Shown: piece by piece, positions 51,922 through 61,489 of the stretch
Position numbering within the stretch: the stretch's first letter is position 1
Layout of the letters: every line of letters starts with the position of its first letter
NCBI RefSeq assembly: GCF_024347075.1
Contig: NZ_AP024900.1
Coordinates: 1,426,001 to 1,490,000, forward strand
Direction of reading: 5' to 3'
Length of the DNA stretch: 64,000 nt
From: Vibrio rarus
GTDB taxonomy: Bacteria > Pseudomonadota > Gammaproteobacteria > Enterobacterales > Vibrionaceae
Program-made: the position numbers and the translations under genes
Notes under the pieces: generated by a model
Told to the model about the DNA's origin: nothing
Databases searched by the model: none
Seen by the model: only the letters and a program-made list of their open reading frames with translations

Positions 51922-53765
51922 TGACTGAATCTTCAAAATATATCGTTGGTATCGATTTAGGTACTACTCATAGTGTGTTGTCGTTTGTTGATAAGCAACA
52001 ACAAGACGGCAAAGTTCAAGTGATGCCTATCGCCCAACTGAGTGCGCCAGGGCAAGTAGAAAATCACAACCAACTGGGCTCATTTATTTACCAGCCTAGC
52101 GAACACGAAATGGGCGCAGGCTCACGTACACTGCCATGGACAGACTCTCCGGAAGCTCTAGTCGGTTCGGTGGCAAGAAAATTGGGCAGCAAGACCCCTA
52201 TTCGTTTAGTTGCGAGCGCAAAATCTTGGCTTGGACATGCTGCCGTTAACCGACGTGAAGCCTTCTTACCCGCGGGCAGTCCTGAAGAAATAAGTAAAAT
52301 TTCGCCTTTGCGCGCTACAGAGCTTTATCTTGAGCACTTGATGCAAGCTTGGAATCATCAGCATCCTGAACACTTATTGCAAGATCAAGATGTTACCATT
52401 ACCGTTCCCGCCTCTTTTGACCCTGCAGCCCGGGATCTCACAGCAGAAGCGGCACGTAATCTAAACCTGCATCATCTCACCCTGCTAGAAGAGCCACAAG
52501 CGGCGCTGTATAACTGGATTGAAAAGACCGGTGACGACTGGCGCAACCAATTGAGCGTTGGCGATGTGGTTCTAGTGGTCGATGTGGGTGGCGGTACTAC
52601 CGATTTATCTTTAGTAGCGGTGACCGAAGAAGACGGCAACTTAACTCTAGAACGTGTCGCTGTTGGTGAGCATATCTTACTGGGCGGTGACAACATGGAT
52701 CTCGCTTTAGCTTACCGCATAAAAGTGAAAATGGCGCAGCAAGGTAAAGATCTACAACCTTGGCAAATTCAAGCCATAGTCCACGCCTGTCGTGATGCCA
52801 AAGAAGCCCTATTAAACGACAAAGAGCTAAACTCTGTGCCGATTGTTATCCCAAGTCGTGGCTCAAAGCTAATGGGTAGCACATTAAAAACAGAGCTAAC
52901 CGGTGAAGAGGTACAGCAAACTTTAGTTGATGGTTTCTTCCCTGTTGTGGATATTGATGAACATCCTAAACAGGCGCGTCGCGGCGCATTAACTCAAATG
53001 GGTCTACCTTACGCTCAAGATGCCGGCGTAACACGTCACATTGCCGCTTTCCTTAGCAAACAAGCGGAATCAACGGCCGATGTCTTTGGCGGCATGTTTG
53101 GCTCTGATAAGCCTGAGTTTATTAAGCCTACCGCTATTTTATTTAATGGTGGCGTATTAAAAGCCGACGCCCTTTCTGAGCGTTTATTTGAAGTCATTAA
53201 CCTTTGGTTATCTGGCGCTGACGCACCGCAAGCGAAACTTTTACTGGGTTCTGATCTTGATCTCGCCGTATCATCAGGCGCGGCTTATTACGGTCAAGTG
53301 CGTCTCGGTAACGGCGTTCGCATTCGCGGCGGTATCGCTTCTAGCTATTATGTGGGTATTGAAAGCGCCATGCCGGCTATTCCAGGAATGGCTCCGCCGA
53401 TGGAAGCCCTTTGTGTGGCACCATTTGGTATGGAAGAAGGTTCCGCGGCAGACGTACCGAGTCAAGAGTTTGGCTTGGTAATTGGTCAGCCTGTGCATTT
53501 TCAGTTTTACGGCTCCACCGTGCGTCGTGATGACAATGCGGGTACCCATTTGGATTATTGGCAAGATAATGAGTTGGATGAGTTGCCTGAAATTCAAGTC
53601 ACTTTAGATGCTCAAGAAGGTCGTGAAGTGGGTGAAATTGTAGCGGTGAAACTGGCTTCTCGCGTTACCGAACTTGGCACCTTGTATCTTGAAGCTATCG
53701 CTCAAGATAATGGACAGAAATGGCATGTAGAGTTTAGCGTTCGTGAAGAATCCCCTTCTGTTTAG
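51921..53765 (+). CDS. Hsp70-family chaperone (first of a tandem pair)
   Basis: A 614-residue Hsp70/actin-fold protein. The nucleotide-binding domain has VGIDLGTTHSVLSFV at the N-terminus and VVDVGGGTTDLSL (about 215), with the family EEPQAALYNW. A substrate-binding part follows, but it is shorter and more divergent than DnaK, without the C-terminal lid. It is not DnaK, since no DnaJ or GrpE gene is nearby. It is preceded by DUF2760 with a one-base overlap and followed, after a hairpin, by a second Hsp70 gene. Confidence 0.9.
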   Translation: MTESSKYIVGIDLGTTHSVLSFVDKQQQDGKVQVMPIAQLSAPGQVENHNQLGSFIYQPSEHEMGAGSRTLPWTDSPEALVGSVARKLGSKTPIRLVASAKSWLGHAAVNRREAFLPAGSPEEISKISPLRATELYLEHLMQAWNHQHPEHLLQDQDVTITVPASFDPAARDLTAEAARNLNLHHLTLLEEPQAALYNWIEKTGDDWRNQLSVGDVVLVVDVGGGTTDLSLVAVTEEDGNLTLERVAVGEHILLGGDNMDLALAYRIKVKMAQQGKDLQPWQIQAIVHACRDAKEALLNDKELNSVPIVIPSRGSKLMGSTLKTELTGEEVQQTLVDGFFPVVDIDEHPKQARRGALTQMGLPYAQDAGVTRHIAAFLSKQAESTADVFGGMFGSDKPEFIKPTAILFNGGVLKADALSERLFEVINLWLSGADAPQAKLLLGSDLDLAVSSGAAYYGQVRLGNGVRIRGGIASSYYVGIESAMPAIPGMAPPMEALCVAPFGMEEGSAADVPSQEFGLVIGQPVHFQFYGSTVRRDDNAGTHLDYWQDNELDELPEIQVTLDAQEGREVGEIVAVKLASRVTELGTLYLEAIAQDNGQKWHVEFSVREESPSV

Positions 53766-53792
53766 CCTATAATTATTATCTATAATTCCTCC

Positions 53793-53819
53793 AACAGCAC
53801 TGGTTCATTCAGTGCTGTT
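53793..53819 (+). terminator. hairpin between the two Hsp70 genes
   Basis: Perfect 10-base stem AACAGCACTG / CAGTGCTGTT with a 7-base loop, 28 bases after the first Hsp70 stop. There is no strong T-run, so it may attenuate or protect transcripts rather than terminate. Confidence 0.5.
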
Positions 53820-53845
53820 CATTCTATTCTGGCTTTGAGTTAACT

Positions 53846-56671
53846 ATGGCACCGTCAAAAAAATCTCGCTTTCTGGTCGGCATCGATCTTGGCACCACCA
53901 ACACTGTGGTTGCCTTTTGTGAAAACAGTGAACCTTTAAAAGATTCACCCCTGCAACTATTTGAAATTGACCAATTAGTGGGGCAAGGTGAAGTGGCTCG
54001 TCGCCCTCAGCTGCCCTCTTTTCGCTTTCATGCTACCCCTTCGCAATTTTCACAAGATGCCCTGCAACTGCCATGGACACAGCCTGCGGTTGATGGTGAT
54101 ATTGAGCATGTCATCATTGGTGAGTGGGCTCGGGAACTGGGCTCTCAAGTAGAAGGTCGTCAAGTATGCAGTGCCAAGAGTTGGCTCTCCCATAACAATG
54201 TGGATCGCGAGTCTGACATCTTACCTTGGGCAGGTGCTGATGATGTCGAAAAAGTCTCCCCTGTGATTGCCAGTGCCAGTTACTTAAATCATATTCGCCA
54301 CGCATGGAATCATCGCAATCCCAGTCATCCTTTAGAAGAGCAAGAAGTGGTGATCACCGTTCCGGCCTCTTTTGATGAAACGGCGCGTAACTTAACTCTC
54401 AAAGCGGCCAAGCTTGCCAATCTAAGTCACGTTCTATTACTTGAAGAGCCACAAGCGGCTTGCTATGACTGGTATGCCCGCTTCGAACAGCAAGATAATC
54501 CCGATCTTTCTGATATCCCACTCATCTTAATTTGTGATGTGGGTGGCGGTACTACGGATCTTAGTTTGATCAAAGCCAACTATACCGATGGTCAGTTAAG
54601 CCTAAGCCGTATTGGTGTAGGTGAGCATTTAATGCTGGGTGGCGATAATATTGATTTGGCGCTAGCGCACATCAGCGAGCAAAAACTCAACAATAAAACC
54701 CCGATGAAAGCTCAAGCATTAGGCAAACTCATCTCACAAACCCGAGCGGTAAAAGAGAGTTTACTTAGCCTAGATGCTCCAGAAGAAGGTAAAGTCACTA
54801 TTTTGGGTGGCGGTTCGCGTTTAATTGGTGGTGCGCGCAGCGTTGCTATTAGCAAACAAGAAGTGCAACAACTTGGTTTAGAAGGTTTTTTCCCTAATAT
54901 TGAATTGGATCAACTGCCTAGCCATAAACGCAGTGCCGTGGTTGAATTTGGCTTGCCTTATGTGTCTGATCCTGCGGTGACTAAACATGTGGCACAGTTT
55001 TTAACACAGCACCAAGCCGCTTGCCAAGATGCACTCAATGCTCAATCACAAAAGACCCTGTCACAAAATACCCAGGCAATCCCCGTTGCCCTCTTGGTTA
55101 ATGGCGGTGCATTTAATAGCCCGTTAATCAAGCAACGTATGCTCGGTGTGCTAGAACATTGGCGCGGTGATGCGGTCACGCTGTTAGATAACCCGCATCC
55201 AGATTATGCCGTTGCCTATGGCGCTGTGGCTTACAGTAAAGCCCGTCGCGGGGCACAACTAAAAATCGGTGGTGGTAGTCCCCGCTCTTATTTTTTACAT
55301 CTACCAAGTAAAAAAAGCCAAGCACTCTGTTTACTTGGTAAAGGGGCCGAAGAAGGCACTGAAATCCGTTTAACGGGAAGACGTTTTGCCCTCACTTTAG
55401 ATCAGCCCGTGCGCTTTAACTTGCTCACCACCACAGTAGATGCTCTCAGTGATGCGTCCATTCCCAACAATGGCTCACTGCATGGGGTTGATAGTGATTT
55501 AATGCAAGCACTGCCCCCTTATGTCGCCTCGCTAGACAGTGGAAATGATGAGCACTTATCTGCAAATCAAAAACGGCGTGTGGAAGTGCAACTCAGTAGT
55601 AAACTCACCGAAGTGGGAACCCTACAACTTGAGTGTGTTGACATCAACAACGATGAAAACCGCTGGCAAGTAGAGTTTGAAGTGCGCAATCAGAAGACGG
55701 TGAAAGAGCAGGAGATCCCTGTCAATTTACAACAATCAAAAGCTCTGATTTCCACTTTATATAGCGGCAGTAAAAAACAGACCGACACCAAACAAATCAA
55801 ACTGTTACCTAAACAATTAGAACGCAATTTAGGTAAACGCGAGCAGTGGGATCTCATGACCTCTCGCCATCTGTTTGATGCTTTAGCCTTGGGTAAAAAA
55901 CGTCGCCGTCGCTCTGAACCTCATGAAAAGAACTGGCTTCGTCTTGCTGGATTTAGCCTAAGACCGGGCTTTGGTGACCCTGTAGACTCATGGCGTATGG
56001 AACAAGTTTGGCCGTTATACCAGCAAGGTATCCAGTTTAAGAATCAACAAGGTTGGAGTGATTGGTGGGTATTCTGGCGCCGTGTCAGTGGCGGTTTAAA
56101 TCAAGAGCAACAAGAGAACATTCTTGCTGACATTGCTAAATACTTACACCCTGGTGCATTGAAAAACCCGCAATCAGCCAAAACCGCCCATGAACATGGC
56201 TATGAAGGTATGGTGAGATTATCGGCTTCTCTGGAGCGCTTGCACTTTGAAGATAAAACCCTGCTGGCAAATTGGTTTATGAGTAAAGCCACTCATAATG
56301 AACAGTACCGCGATGCACATTGGTGGGCGTTAGCGCGTCTAGGCAACCGACGCCCGTTATACGGCAGTCAACACAATGTCATTCCAGTTGCTGAAGTACA
56401 AGCGTGGATTGTGCGCTTACTGGAGCTTGATTGGAATAAGCAAACCATGGCGGCTTTTGCAGCTGTGATGATGGGTGGTAAAACGGGTGATAGAACACTG
56501 GATATTCCAGCTGAGCTTCGCGCGGACATAGTGGCAAAAATCACGCACAGTAAAGTTCCGCAAACTTGGCTGCAGTTACTTGAAACCAAACAAGATTTTA
56601 ACCAAGAAGAAGCACAAAAAGCCTTTGGCGATACCCTGCCAGCTGGTCTACAACTGCTTCGAGATGAGTAA
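53846..56671 (+). CDS. large Hsp70-family protein with a DUF3731-like C-terminal extension
   Basis: A 941-residue protein. Residues 1-650 are an Hsp70-like core (VGIDLGTTNTVVAFC at the start, CDVGGGTTDLSL at about 230, EEPQAACYDW). The C-terminal 250 residues are a helical, tryptophan-rich extension (DSWRMEQVWPLYQQG, HWWALARLGNRRPLYG) of the DUF3731 type seen in such tandem Hsp70 operons. It is unusually large for the family. It is encoded 80 bases after the first Hsp70 and ends at a perfect hairpin. Confidence 0.88.
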   Translation: MAPSKKSRFLVGIDLGTTNTVVAFCENSEPLKDSPLQLFEIDQLVGQGEVARRPQLPSFRFHATPSQFSQDALQLPWTQPAVDGDIEHVIIGEWARELGSQVEGRQVCSAKSWLSHNNVDRESDILPWAGADDVEKVSPVIASASYLNHIRHAWNHRNPSHPLEEQEVVITVPASFDETARNLTLKAAKLANLSHVLLLEEPQAACYDWYARFEQQDNPDLSDIPLILICDVGGGTTDLSLIKANYTDGQLSLSRIGVGEHLMLGGDNIDLALAHISEQKLNNKTPMKAQALGKLISQTRAVKESLLSLDAPEEGKVTILGGGSRLIGGARSVAISKQEVQQLGLEGFFPNIELDQLPSHKRSAVVEFGLPYVSDPAVTKHVAQFLTQHQAACQDALNAQSQKTLSQNTQAIPVALLVNGGAFNSPLIKQRMLGVLEHWRGDAVTLLDNPHPDYAVAYGAVAYSKARRGAQLKIGGGSPRSYFLHLPSKKSQALCLLGKGAEEGTEIRLTGRRFALTLDQPVRFNLLTTTVDALSDASIPNNGSLHGVDSDLMQALPPYVASLDSGNDEHLSANQKRRVEVQLSSKLTEVGTLQLECVDINNDENRWQVEFEVRNQKTVKEQEIPVNLQQSKALISTLYSGSKKQTDTKQIKLLPKQLERNLGKREQWDLMTSRHLFDALALGKKRRRRSEPHEKNWLRLAGFSLRPGFGDPVDSWRMEQVWPLYQQGIQFKNQQGWSDWWVFWRRVSGGLNQEQQENILADIAKYLHPGALKNPQSAKTAHEHGYEGMVRLSASLERLHFEDKTLLANWFMSKATHNEQYRDAHWWALARLGNRRPLYGSQHNVIPVAEVQAWIVRLLELDWNKQTMAAFAAVMMGGKTGDRTLDIPAELRADIVAKITHSKVPQTWLQLLETKQDFNQEEAQKAFGDTLPAGLQLLRDE

Positions 56672-56710
56672 CAGTTACCCATTACGGTTACTTTCATATT
56701 GAACTTATGC

Positions 56711-56735
56711 TTACCCTGTCAACGTGACAGGGTAA
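56711..56735 (+). terminator. hairpin after the Hsp70 operon
   Basis: Perfect 11-base stem TTACCCTGTCA / TGACAGGGTAA with a 3-base ACG loop, 40 bases after the stop. There is no immediate T-run, so the termination mode is uncertain. Confidence 0.6.
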
Positions 56736-56878
56736 CTAAGTATTTTCCCCTCATTTCAATCTCGCTCCCCTTTCCCTTCGTATACCTGAAAACTACACTC
56801 AATTTATTGGCATGAAATTTTTTGTCGATTGCAGCGTTCTAATATAAAGACAACTTACGCAAGGGATACGAGGTTTGT

Positions 56879-58033
56879 ATGAAACGACTGTATAGCACAC
56901 TGTTAGCCATTATCATTGCTTCACCATTTATTTGGCTGATACCGGCAAGCACTTTAGCCAAAGACAGTACATCGACAACAGCAATGGACACTGCCACCAA
57001 TATTGAAACCGCCACACTGGCCGGTGGTTGCTTTTGGTGTACTGAGTCTGACTTAGAAAAATTGCCCGGCGTCATCAATGTAATTTCAGGCTATGCTGGT
57101 GGCACTCAAACAAACCCAACCTACAAACAAGTGTCCGCCGGAAAAACGCAACATATTGAAGCCATTCAGCTCACCTTTGATGCCGATAAACTCAGTTATA
57201 GGCAAGTGCTCGATCAACTCTTTCGTCATATGGACCCAACCGATGACCAAGGTTCATTTGTGGATCGTGGTCGCCACTATCGCCCTGCCGTTTTCTATCA
57301 TAACCAACAACAATACGATATCGCGGCCAAATTTATCAAAGACGTGGATGCGTTAGGGGTATTTAAAAAGCCTTTAAAAACAGAGCTCATTCCATACAGC
57401 ACATTTTGGAAGGCAGAAGAGTATCACCAAGATTATTACAAGAAAAACCCCATTCGATATAAATACTATCGACATGCATCGGGCCGAGATAACTACCTAG
57501 ACTCGATTTTTGGTAAAGACCGACAAAGCAATGGCGTCACCTTAATATCAATGATTGATGGTGCAGCAGCCGTGCAAAGTCCATCTTCTCGCGCTAAAAA
57601 ATACAGTAAGCCAAGTGATGCGCAATTAAAACAGCAGTTAAGCAAGGTGCAATATTACGTGACGCAACAAGATGGCACTGAGCGCCCTTTTAAAAACCCA
57701 TATTGGGATAATAAAAAACCAGGCATCTATGTGGATATCGTATCCGGTGAACCCCTTTTCAGCTCCACCGATAAATACCGCTCTGGCACAGGTTGGCCAA
57801 GCTTTACTAAACCCATAGACAAGCAATTCATCACCGAGCACAAGGATAAATCTCTATTTTATACTCGCATTGAGCTTAGAAGCCGCTTTGGGGATTCCCA
57901 TCTAGGGCACGTATTTGAAGATGGCCCTGAGCCAACGGGTTTACGATATTGCATCAACTCAGCGGCACTTAAATTTATACCTAAAGAGCAGTTAGCTGAA
58001 ATGGGATATGGGGAGTATGTGTCGCTGTTTTAA
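56879..58033 (+). CDS. msrAB: periplasmic bifunctional methionine sulfoxide reductase MsrAB
   Basis: A 384-residue fusion that repairs oxidised methionine. An N-terminal hydrophobic signal (about 1-27) sends it to the periplasm. The MsrA domain (about 45-220) has the catalytic Cys51 in GGCFWCTE and the GYAGG motif. The MsrB domain (about 245-384) has SGTGWPSF and the catalytic Cys in RYCINSAAL; a zinc-binding CxxC pair is not obvious. It reduces both sulfoxide diastereomers in exported proteins. It is preceded by a GGATACGAGG-like site. It is probably monocistronic. Confidence 0.93.
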   Translation: MKRLYSTLLAIIIASPFIWLIPASTLAKDSTSTTAMDTATNIETATLAGGCFWCTESDLEKLPGVINVISGYAGGTQTNPTYKQVSAGKTQHIEAIQLTFDADKLSYRQVLDQLFRHMDPTDDQGSFVDRGRHYRPAVFYHNQQQYDIAAKFIKDVDALGVFKKPLKTELIPYSTFWKAEEYHQDYYKKNPIRYKYYRHASGRDNYLDSIFGKDRQSNGVTLISMIDGAAAVQSPSSRAKKYSKPSDAQLKQQLSKVQYYVTQQDGTERPFKNPYWDNKKPGIYVDIVSGEPLFSSTDKYRSGTGWPSFTKPIDKQFITEHKDKSLFYTRIELRSRFGDSHLGHVFEDGPEPTGLRYCINSAALKFIPKEQLAEMGYGEYVSLF

Positions 58034-58044
58034 CTGACAATATA

Positions 58045-58094
58045 AACAGCTAGCCAACCGCCTTCATTAGGGTGATTACGGTTGTCTGGCTGTT
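58045..58094 (+). terminator. inverted repeat downstream of msrAB
   Basis: Sixteen-base arms (AACAGCTAGCCAACCG and CGGTTGTCTGGCTGTT) that pair at 14 of 16 positions around an 18-base loop, just after the msrAB stop and before the convergent DUF2947 gene. A second palindrome (ACAGTGT / ACACTGT) lies near 58128. Probable terminators for convergent transcripts. Confidence 0.5.
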
Positions 58095-58201
58095 TGTTTC
58101 ACCTAGTATTTGCCATCCGTATTTTACAGTGTGTTTTTTCATAAACACTGTACGCATTGTACGCAGTAGCTTCTATGCCGTCACTACAGCTATAAACTCA
58201 C

Positions 58202-58684
58202 TTAAGGGCGATTGCCTAATTTAACTTGCCCATCGGTGCTAAACCACAAGGCTTGTTTGCGACGGCGACCGAGTAGGATTGGGCCATCATCGAAAAATAG
58301 GAAGTTCTTCCAATGTTTTTTGAATATCGCCCATGTTGTTTGCACTACGTTGTATTTTTCGTAGCAAAAATAGACGGTGACATCATCTTGCCAATCGATG
58401 TGTTCGGTAATCTCTGTTGGCAACTCTTCGTTATCCGACTCCCATTGGCTCATCCAGTTAACCGAATTGGACCAGTTTGCGTCTCTGGTTGGCCAATCTT
58501 GGCTACTCATGCGTTCGGCGTCTGGACTTTGCTTGCTGACGTTATCTTTCCAGAACTGCGCACTTTTACCTTGGCTCATAGGCAGAATGGCGGCTAAATC
58601 TTGCTCTGGAATAGGCATGGATTGGTGGGTAAAGATCCACTTACGGGAATAGTCATCTAAAGATATATAGTCCATATTACTCAT
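58202..58684 (-). CDS. DUF2947 family protein
   Basis: A 160-residue soluble protein with no signal or membrane segment and many tryptophans and aspartates. It matches the DUF2947 pattern (SRKWIFTHQSMPI at the N-terminus, WKNFLFFDDGPILLGRRRKQ at the C-terminus). The role is unknown. It overlaps the HD-domain gene upstream by 8 bases, so it is coupled to it. Confidence 0.85.
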   Translation of the reverse strand: MSNMDYISLDDYSRKWIFTHQSMPIPEQDLAAILPMSQGKSAQFWKDNVSKQSPDAERMSSQDWPTRDANWSNSVNWMSQWESDNEELPTEITEHIDWQDDVTVYFCYEKYNVVQTTWAIFKKHWKNFLFFDDGPILLGRRRKQALWFSTDGQVKLGNRP

Positions 58685-59267
58685 CTTTTAACCAGCCGTT
58701 TTCCACGGCTTCGTCTATTATTTGTAGCGCTTTCTGCCATAGGGTTTCGGAGCCCTGCTGAATGCGACTATTAATGGCGATCACTTGGCTGCGCTTCACT
58801 TGATGCTCAACCCAGCTTTGCCCTTGATTATGATAGTTCAAAAACATTGGAATAAAGCGATCTAATGCTTTAGCAAACTTAGCATCATCGGAAATGGCAG
58901 CTTCGAACTCATCCCATATACTGCGTAATTCTATGCTCTGATCATCCGGTAAAAAACGAAACAGTCTATCGGCAGCCTGCAACTCATTTTGTTGTTGTTC
59001 TTTGGATGCGACGGCGTCATACACAAAGGTATCTCCCGCATCGATTTCCACAATATCATGCAAAAGTAACATTTTGAGTACGCGGCTGATATCCACCTGA
59101 CTATTGGCGTGCTCTTGAGTTAATAGCGCCATGGTGGCCACATGCCAGCTGTGCTCGGCACTATTTTCTAAGCGGCCTTGAGCGCTTTTCACTCGGGTAC
59201 GTCTTAGAACATTTTTTAATTGGTCGATCTCTTTCAACATTTCTAACTGCTGATTTAATCTTTGCAT
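58677..59267 (-). CDS. HD-domain hydrolase (YfbR/HDDC2-like 5'-nucleotidase)
   Basis: 196 residues from the ATG at 59267 (MQRLNQQLEM), preferred over 59279 because a GGAAG site lies upstream. HD motifs: ENSAEHSWHVATMALLT (His), LLLHDIVEIDAGDT (His-Asp with an EID extension) and the late Asp in AKALDRFIPMFLNY. It resembles YfbR, a 5'-deoxynucleotidase. It is coupled with DUF2947 and the upstream acetyltransferase gene by short overlaps. Confidence 0.85.
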   Translation of the reverse strand: MQRLNQQLEMLKEIDQLKNVLRRTRVKSAQGRLENSAEHSWHVATMALLTQEHANSQVDISRVLKMLLLHDIVEIDAGDTFVYDAVASKEQQQNELQAADRLFRFLPDDQSIELRSIWDEFEAAISDDAKFAKALDRFIPMFLNYHNQGQSWVEHQVKRSQVIAINSRIQQGSETLWQKALQIIDEAVENGWLKDE

Positions 59268-59848
59268 GCTTCTTCCCAATGTTGATTAATTAATGATGAC
59301 TGCACATGGTCCTGCCAGTGGCCATCGATCAAAAGGTACTGCCTTGCTACCCCTTCTTCTTCAAAGCCTACGCGCTTTAATACATTTGCACTTCGTTGAT
59401 TTTGACTAAGATAAGAGGCCTGAATTCTATGCACGTTAAAAGAGCGGAAAACATAATCGCAAGCCATTTTCAGACTGTAGTTCATCAGCCCTTTCCCTTG
59501 CGCCTGTTCATCTAAAGAGTAGCCAAGATGACAGCTATGATAAGGATAACCAATGATCTGACTAAAAATCACCACACCCAATACCTTACTTTCCAGCGGG
59601 TCAAGGATCAGCACAAACAAGCCTTGCTGGTTTTCCTCCAATTCTTTTAATAGGGTAATTTTATGTTTCCACCCTGAAACTGTATGAAAATGTTCATCTC
59701 TAACAGGATCCCAAGGTTTAAAGAATTCTCGGTTACGTACAAAGTAGTCACACAGCATTTTAGCATCACTATGCCCTACAGCGCGTAACGTGGGCTCTGA
59801 TATGGAAGTACTTTGGTGAATAATGGTCGGTTCAAAACTACAAAACAT
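59255..59848 (-). CDS. RimJ/RimL-type GNAT acetyltransferase
   Basis: About 197 residues from the ATG at 59848 (MFCSFEPTI); longer in-frame starts (59872, 59911) lie in or beyond the tyrR end. The pattern is that of ribosomal-protein-type acetyltransferases: LRAVGHSDAKML, CHLGYSLDEQAQGKGLMNYSLKMA (acetyl-CoA loop QGKG), and ASYLSQNQRSANVLKRVGFEEEG. It acetylates an N-terminal or side-chain amine of a protein or a small molecule. It sits 5 bases after the tyrR stop. Confidence 0.82.
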   Translation of the reverse strand: MFCSFEPTIIHQSTSISEPTLRAVGHSDAKMLCDYFVRNREFFKPWDPVRDEHFHTVSGWKHKITLLKELEENQQGLFVLILDPLESKVLGVVIFSQIIGYPYHSCHLGYSLDEQAQGKGLMNYSLKMACDYVFRSFNVHRIQASYLSQNQRSANVLKRVGFEEEGVARQYLLIDGHWQDHVQSSLINQHWEEACKD

Positions 59849-59852
59849 TCCC

Positions 59853-61397
59853 TTACTTTTTCCCAATATCATAATCACGAAGCTTATTGGCAATGGAGGT
59901 ATGAGACACATTTAAACGTTTAGCCAGCTTTCTACTTGATGGAAATGCTTGATACAGTTTGTCTAGCACCTGAGACTCATGACGTTTCATAATTTGCTCA
60001 AGGGAGCCTTCCATATCAATCTTCCCTTGCCCATGATGTAAATTATCTAAAGTAGGCAAATGAAAATGGTGAGTGGTGAGTTCAATTCCGTCAAGTTCGG
60101 TCAATGCGCGAAGAGCGGCGTTGTCTAGCTCGCGTATATTACCCGGCCACATGTAGCTGTTTAAGGCATCCATCAGGCTTGCTGAACATGTGGGCTTTTC
60201 AATGCCCAATTGGCTACTGTGTTTAAGCAATAGCATATCAAGCAGTGGCGCTATGTCGGAGGTACGCTCTCGTAATGGAGGTATATTTAAATTGAGCACA
60301 TTCAGTCTAAAGTACAAATCTTGACGGAAAGTACCTAGCTCCATCAACTGCTCTAAAGTATGCTTGGTTGAGGCTATCACCCGCACATCCACACTCACTT
60401 CATTGTCTTCACCGACACGCCTAAACGTGCCATCTTGTAAAAAGCGCAATAACTTGCTTTGCAGATGCGCGGACATTTCGCCAATTTCATCCAAAAATAC
60501 GGTGCCACCATCGGCATTTTCAAAAATACCTTTATGAGGTTTTCCTTGATTCAGCGCCCCTTCCGCATGACCAAACAGTTCGGTTTCGGCCACATCATCT
60601 GGCATAGATGCACAGCTTAATACAATAAACGGATTATTGGCTCGGTGTGAGCGAGCGTGACAGGCACGGGCTAACATCTCTTTGCCAGTGCCCGTATCCC
60701 CTTCAATGAGTAAAGGTTGATCTAACATAGACAGTTTTTTAGCTTGTGTTATCAACGCTTTGTGGCGATTTGACACCCCCACAAAATGTTCAAAGCCAAG
60801 AGGGTCATGATCGGCGACTGACTCAATGTTTCCCATATTATGACGCGATGGTCTGAGTTGAAAAACGGTGCTGGTATGAACGGCGGTGTCGTTATTTTGT
60901 TGTAAATGAACAGGAATCACTTCCAGTAGATAATCGATGCCAGAGACAACGATGTTATGCTTTTCTCTGGTTGCAGATTCATCTAGCCACGATTGATAAG
61001 GGAATTTAGGTAAGATCTGCCCAATCGTTCCCCCCACTAACGACGGCACGAAACTGTGAAACAGCTGTTTGGCCTTTTGATTGGCCATAGCAATTTGACC
61101 ATTAAGGCTCACAGAAAGCAGCGCCTCAGACAAATTATCCAACACAGCGGTCAGTTCTGTATTTTTTCGTTCACTGGGCATAAATTGAATGCGTCTCACA
61201 TCGGAGACACCATCAATTCGCCTAATTTGCGCCATTAAACTGCTAAAAGAGTCAAAATCGAGTTCGGGACAATTTAGGTAGATAATGCCTATGGGGTCAA
61301 TATCTATCCCTCGCAAGTCCAAATTTTGTGAGGTCAATATATCTAATAGTTCGCGAGTTAAACCTAAGCGATCTTCACACAATACTTCTAAACGCAC
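59853..61397 (-). CDS. tyrR: transcriptional regulator TyrR
   Basis: 514 residues from the GTG at 61397 (RLEVLCEDRLGLTRELL follows), which matches the E. coli TyrR start and length (513); a TTG at 61418 would add 7 residues. The order is an ACT domain (1-75), a PAS domain (about 75-190), a sigma54-type AAA domain (GDTGTGKEM, about 230-450) and a TyrR-type helix-turn-helix at the end (RKLAKRLNVSHTSIANKLRDYD). It senses aromatic amino acids and controls their transport and synthesis genes. Order with ycjX and ycjF is as in E. coli. Confidence 0.95.
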   Translation of the reverse strand: MRLEVLCEDRLGLTRELLDILTSQNLDLRGIDIDPIGIIYLNCPELDFDSFSSLMAQIRRIDGVSDVRRIQFMPSERKNTELTAVLDNLSEALLSVSLNGQIAMANQKAKQLFHSFVPSLVGGTIGQILPKFPYQSWLDESATREKHNIVVSGIDYLLEVIPVHLQQNNDTAVHTSTVFQLRPSRHNMGNIESVADHDPLGFEHFVGVSNRHKALITQAKKLSMLDQPLLIEGDTGTGKEMLARACHARSHRANNPFIVLSCASMPDDVAETELFGHAEGALNQGKPHKGIFENADGGTVFLDEIGEMSAHLQSKLLRFLQDGTFRRVGEDNEVSVDVRVIASTKHTLEQLMELGTFRQDLYFRLNVLNLNIPPLRERTSDIAPLLDMLLLKHSSQLGIEKPTCSASLMDALNSYMWPGNIRELDNAALRALTELDGIELTTHHFHLPTLDNLHHGQGKIDMEGSLEQIMKRHESQVLDKLYQAFPSSRKLAKRLNVSHTSIANKLRDYDIGKK

Positions 61398-61489
61398 GTC
61401 CGACTCTCTAGTGTTCAATAATGTTTACATGAGTGTCTAGCAGAAGGCCGTTTCAGTCAAGTAATATCAAGTTTTATAAGGGTTTAACC

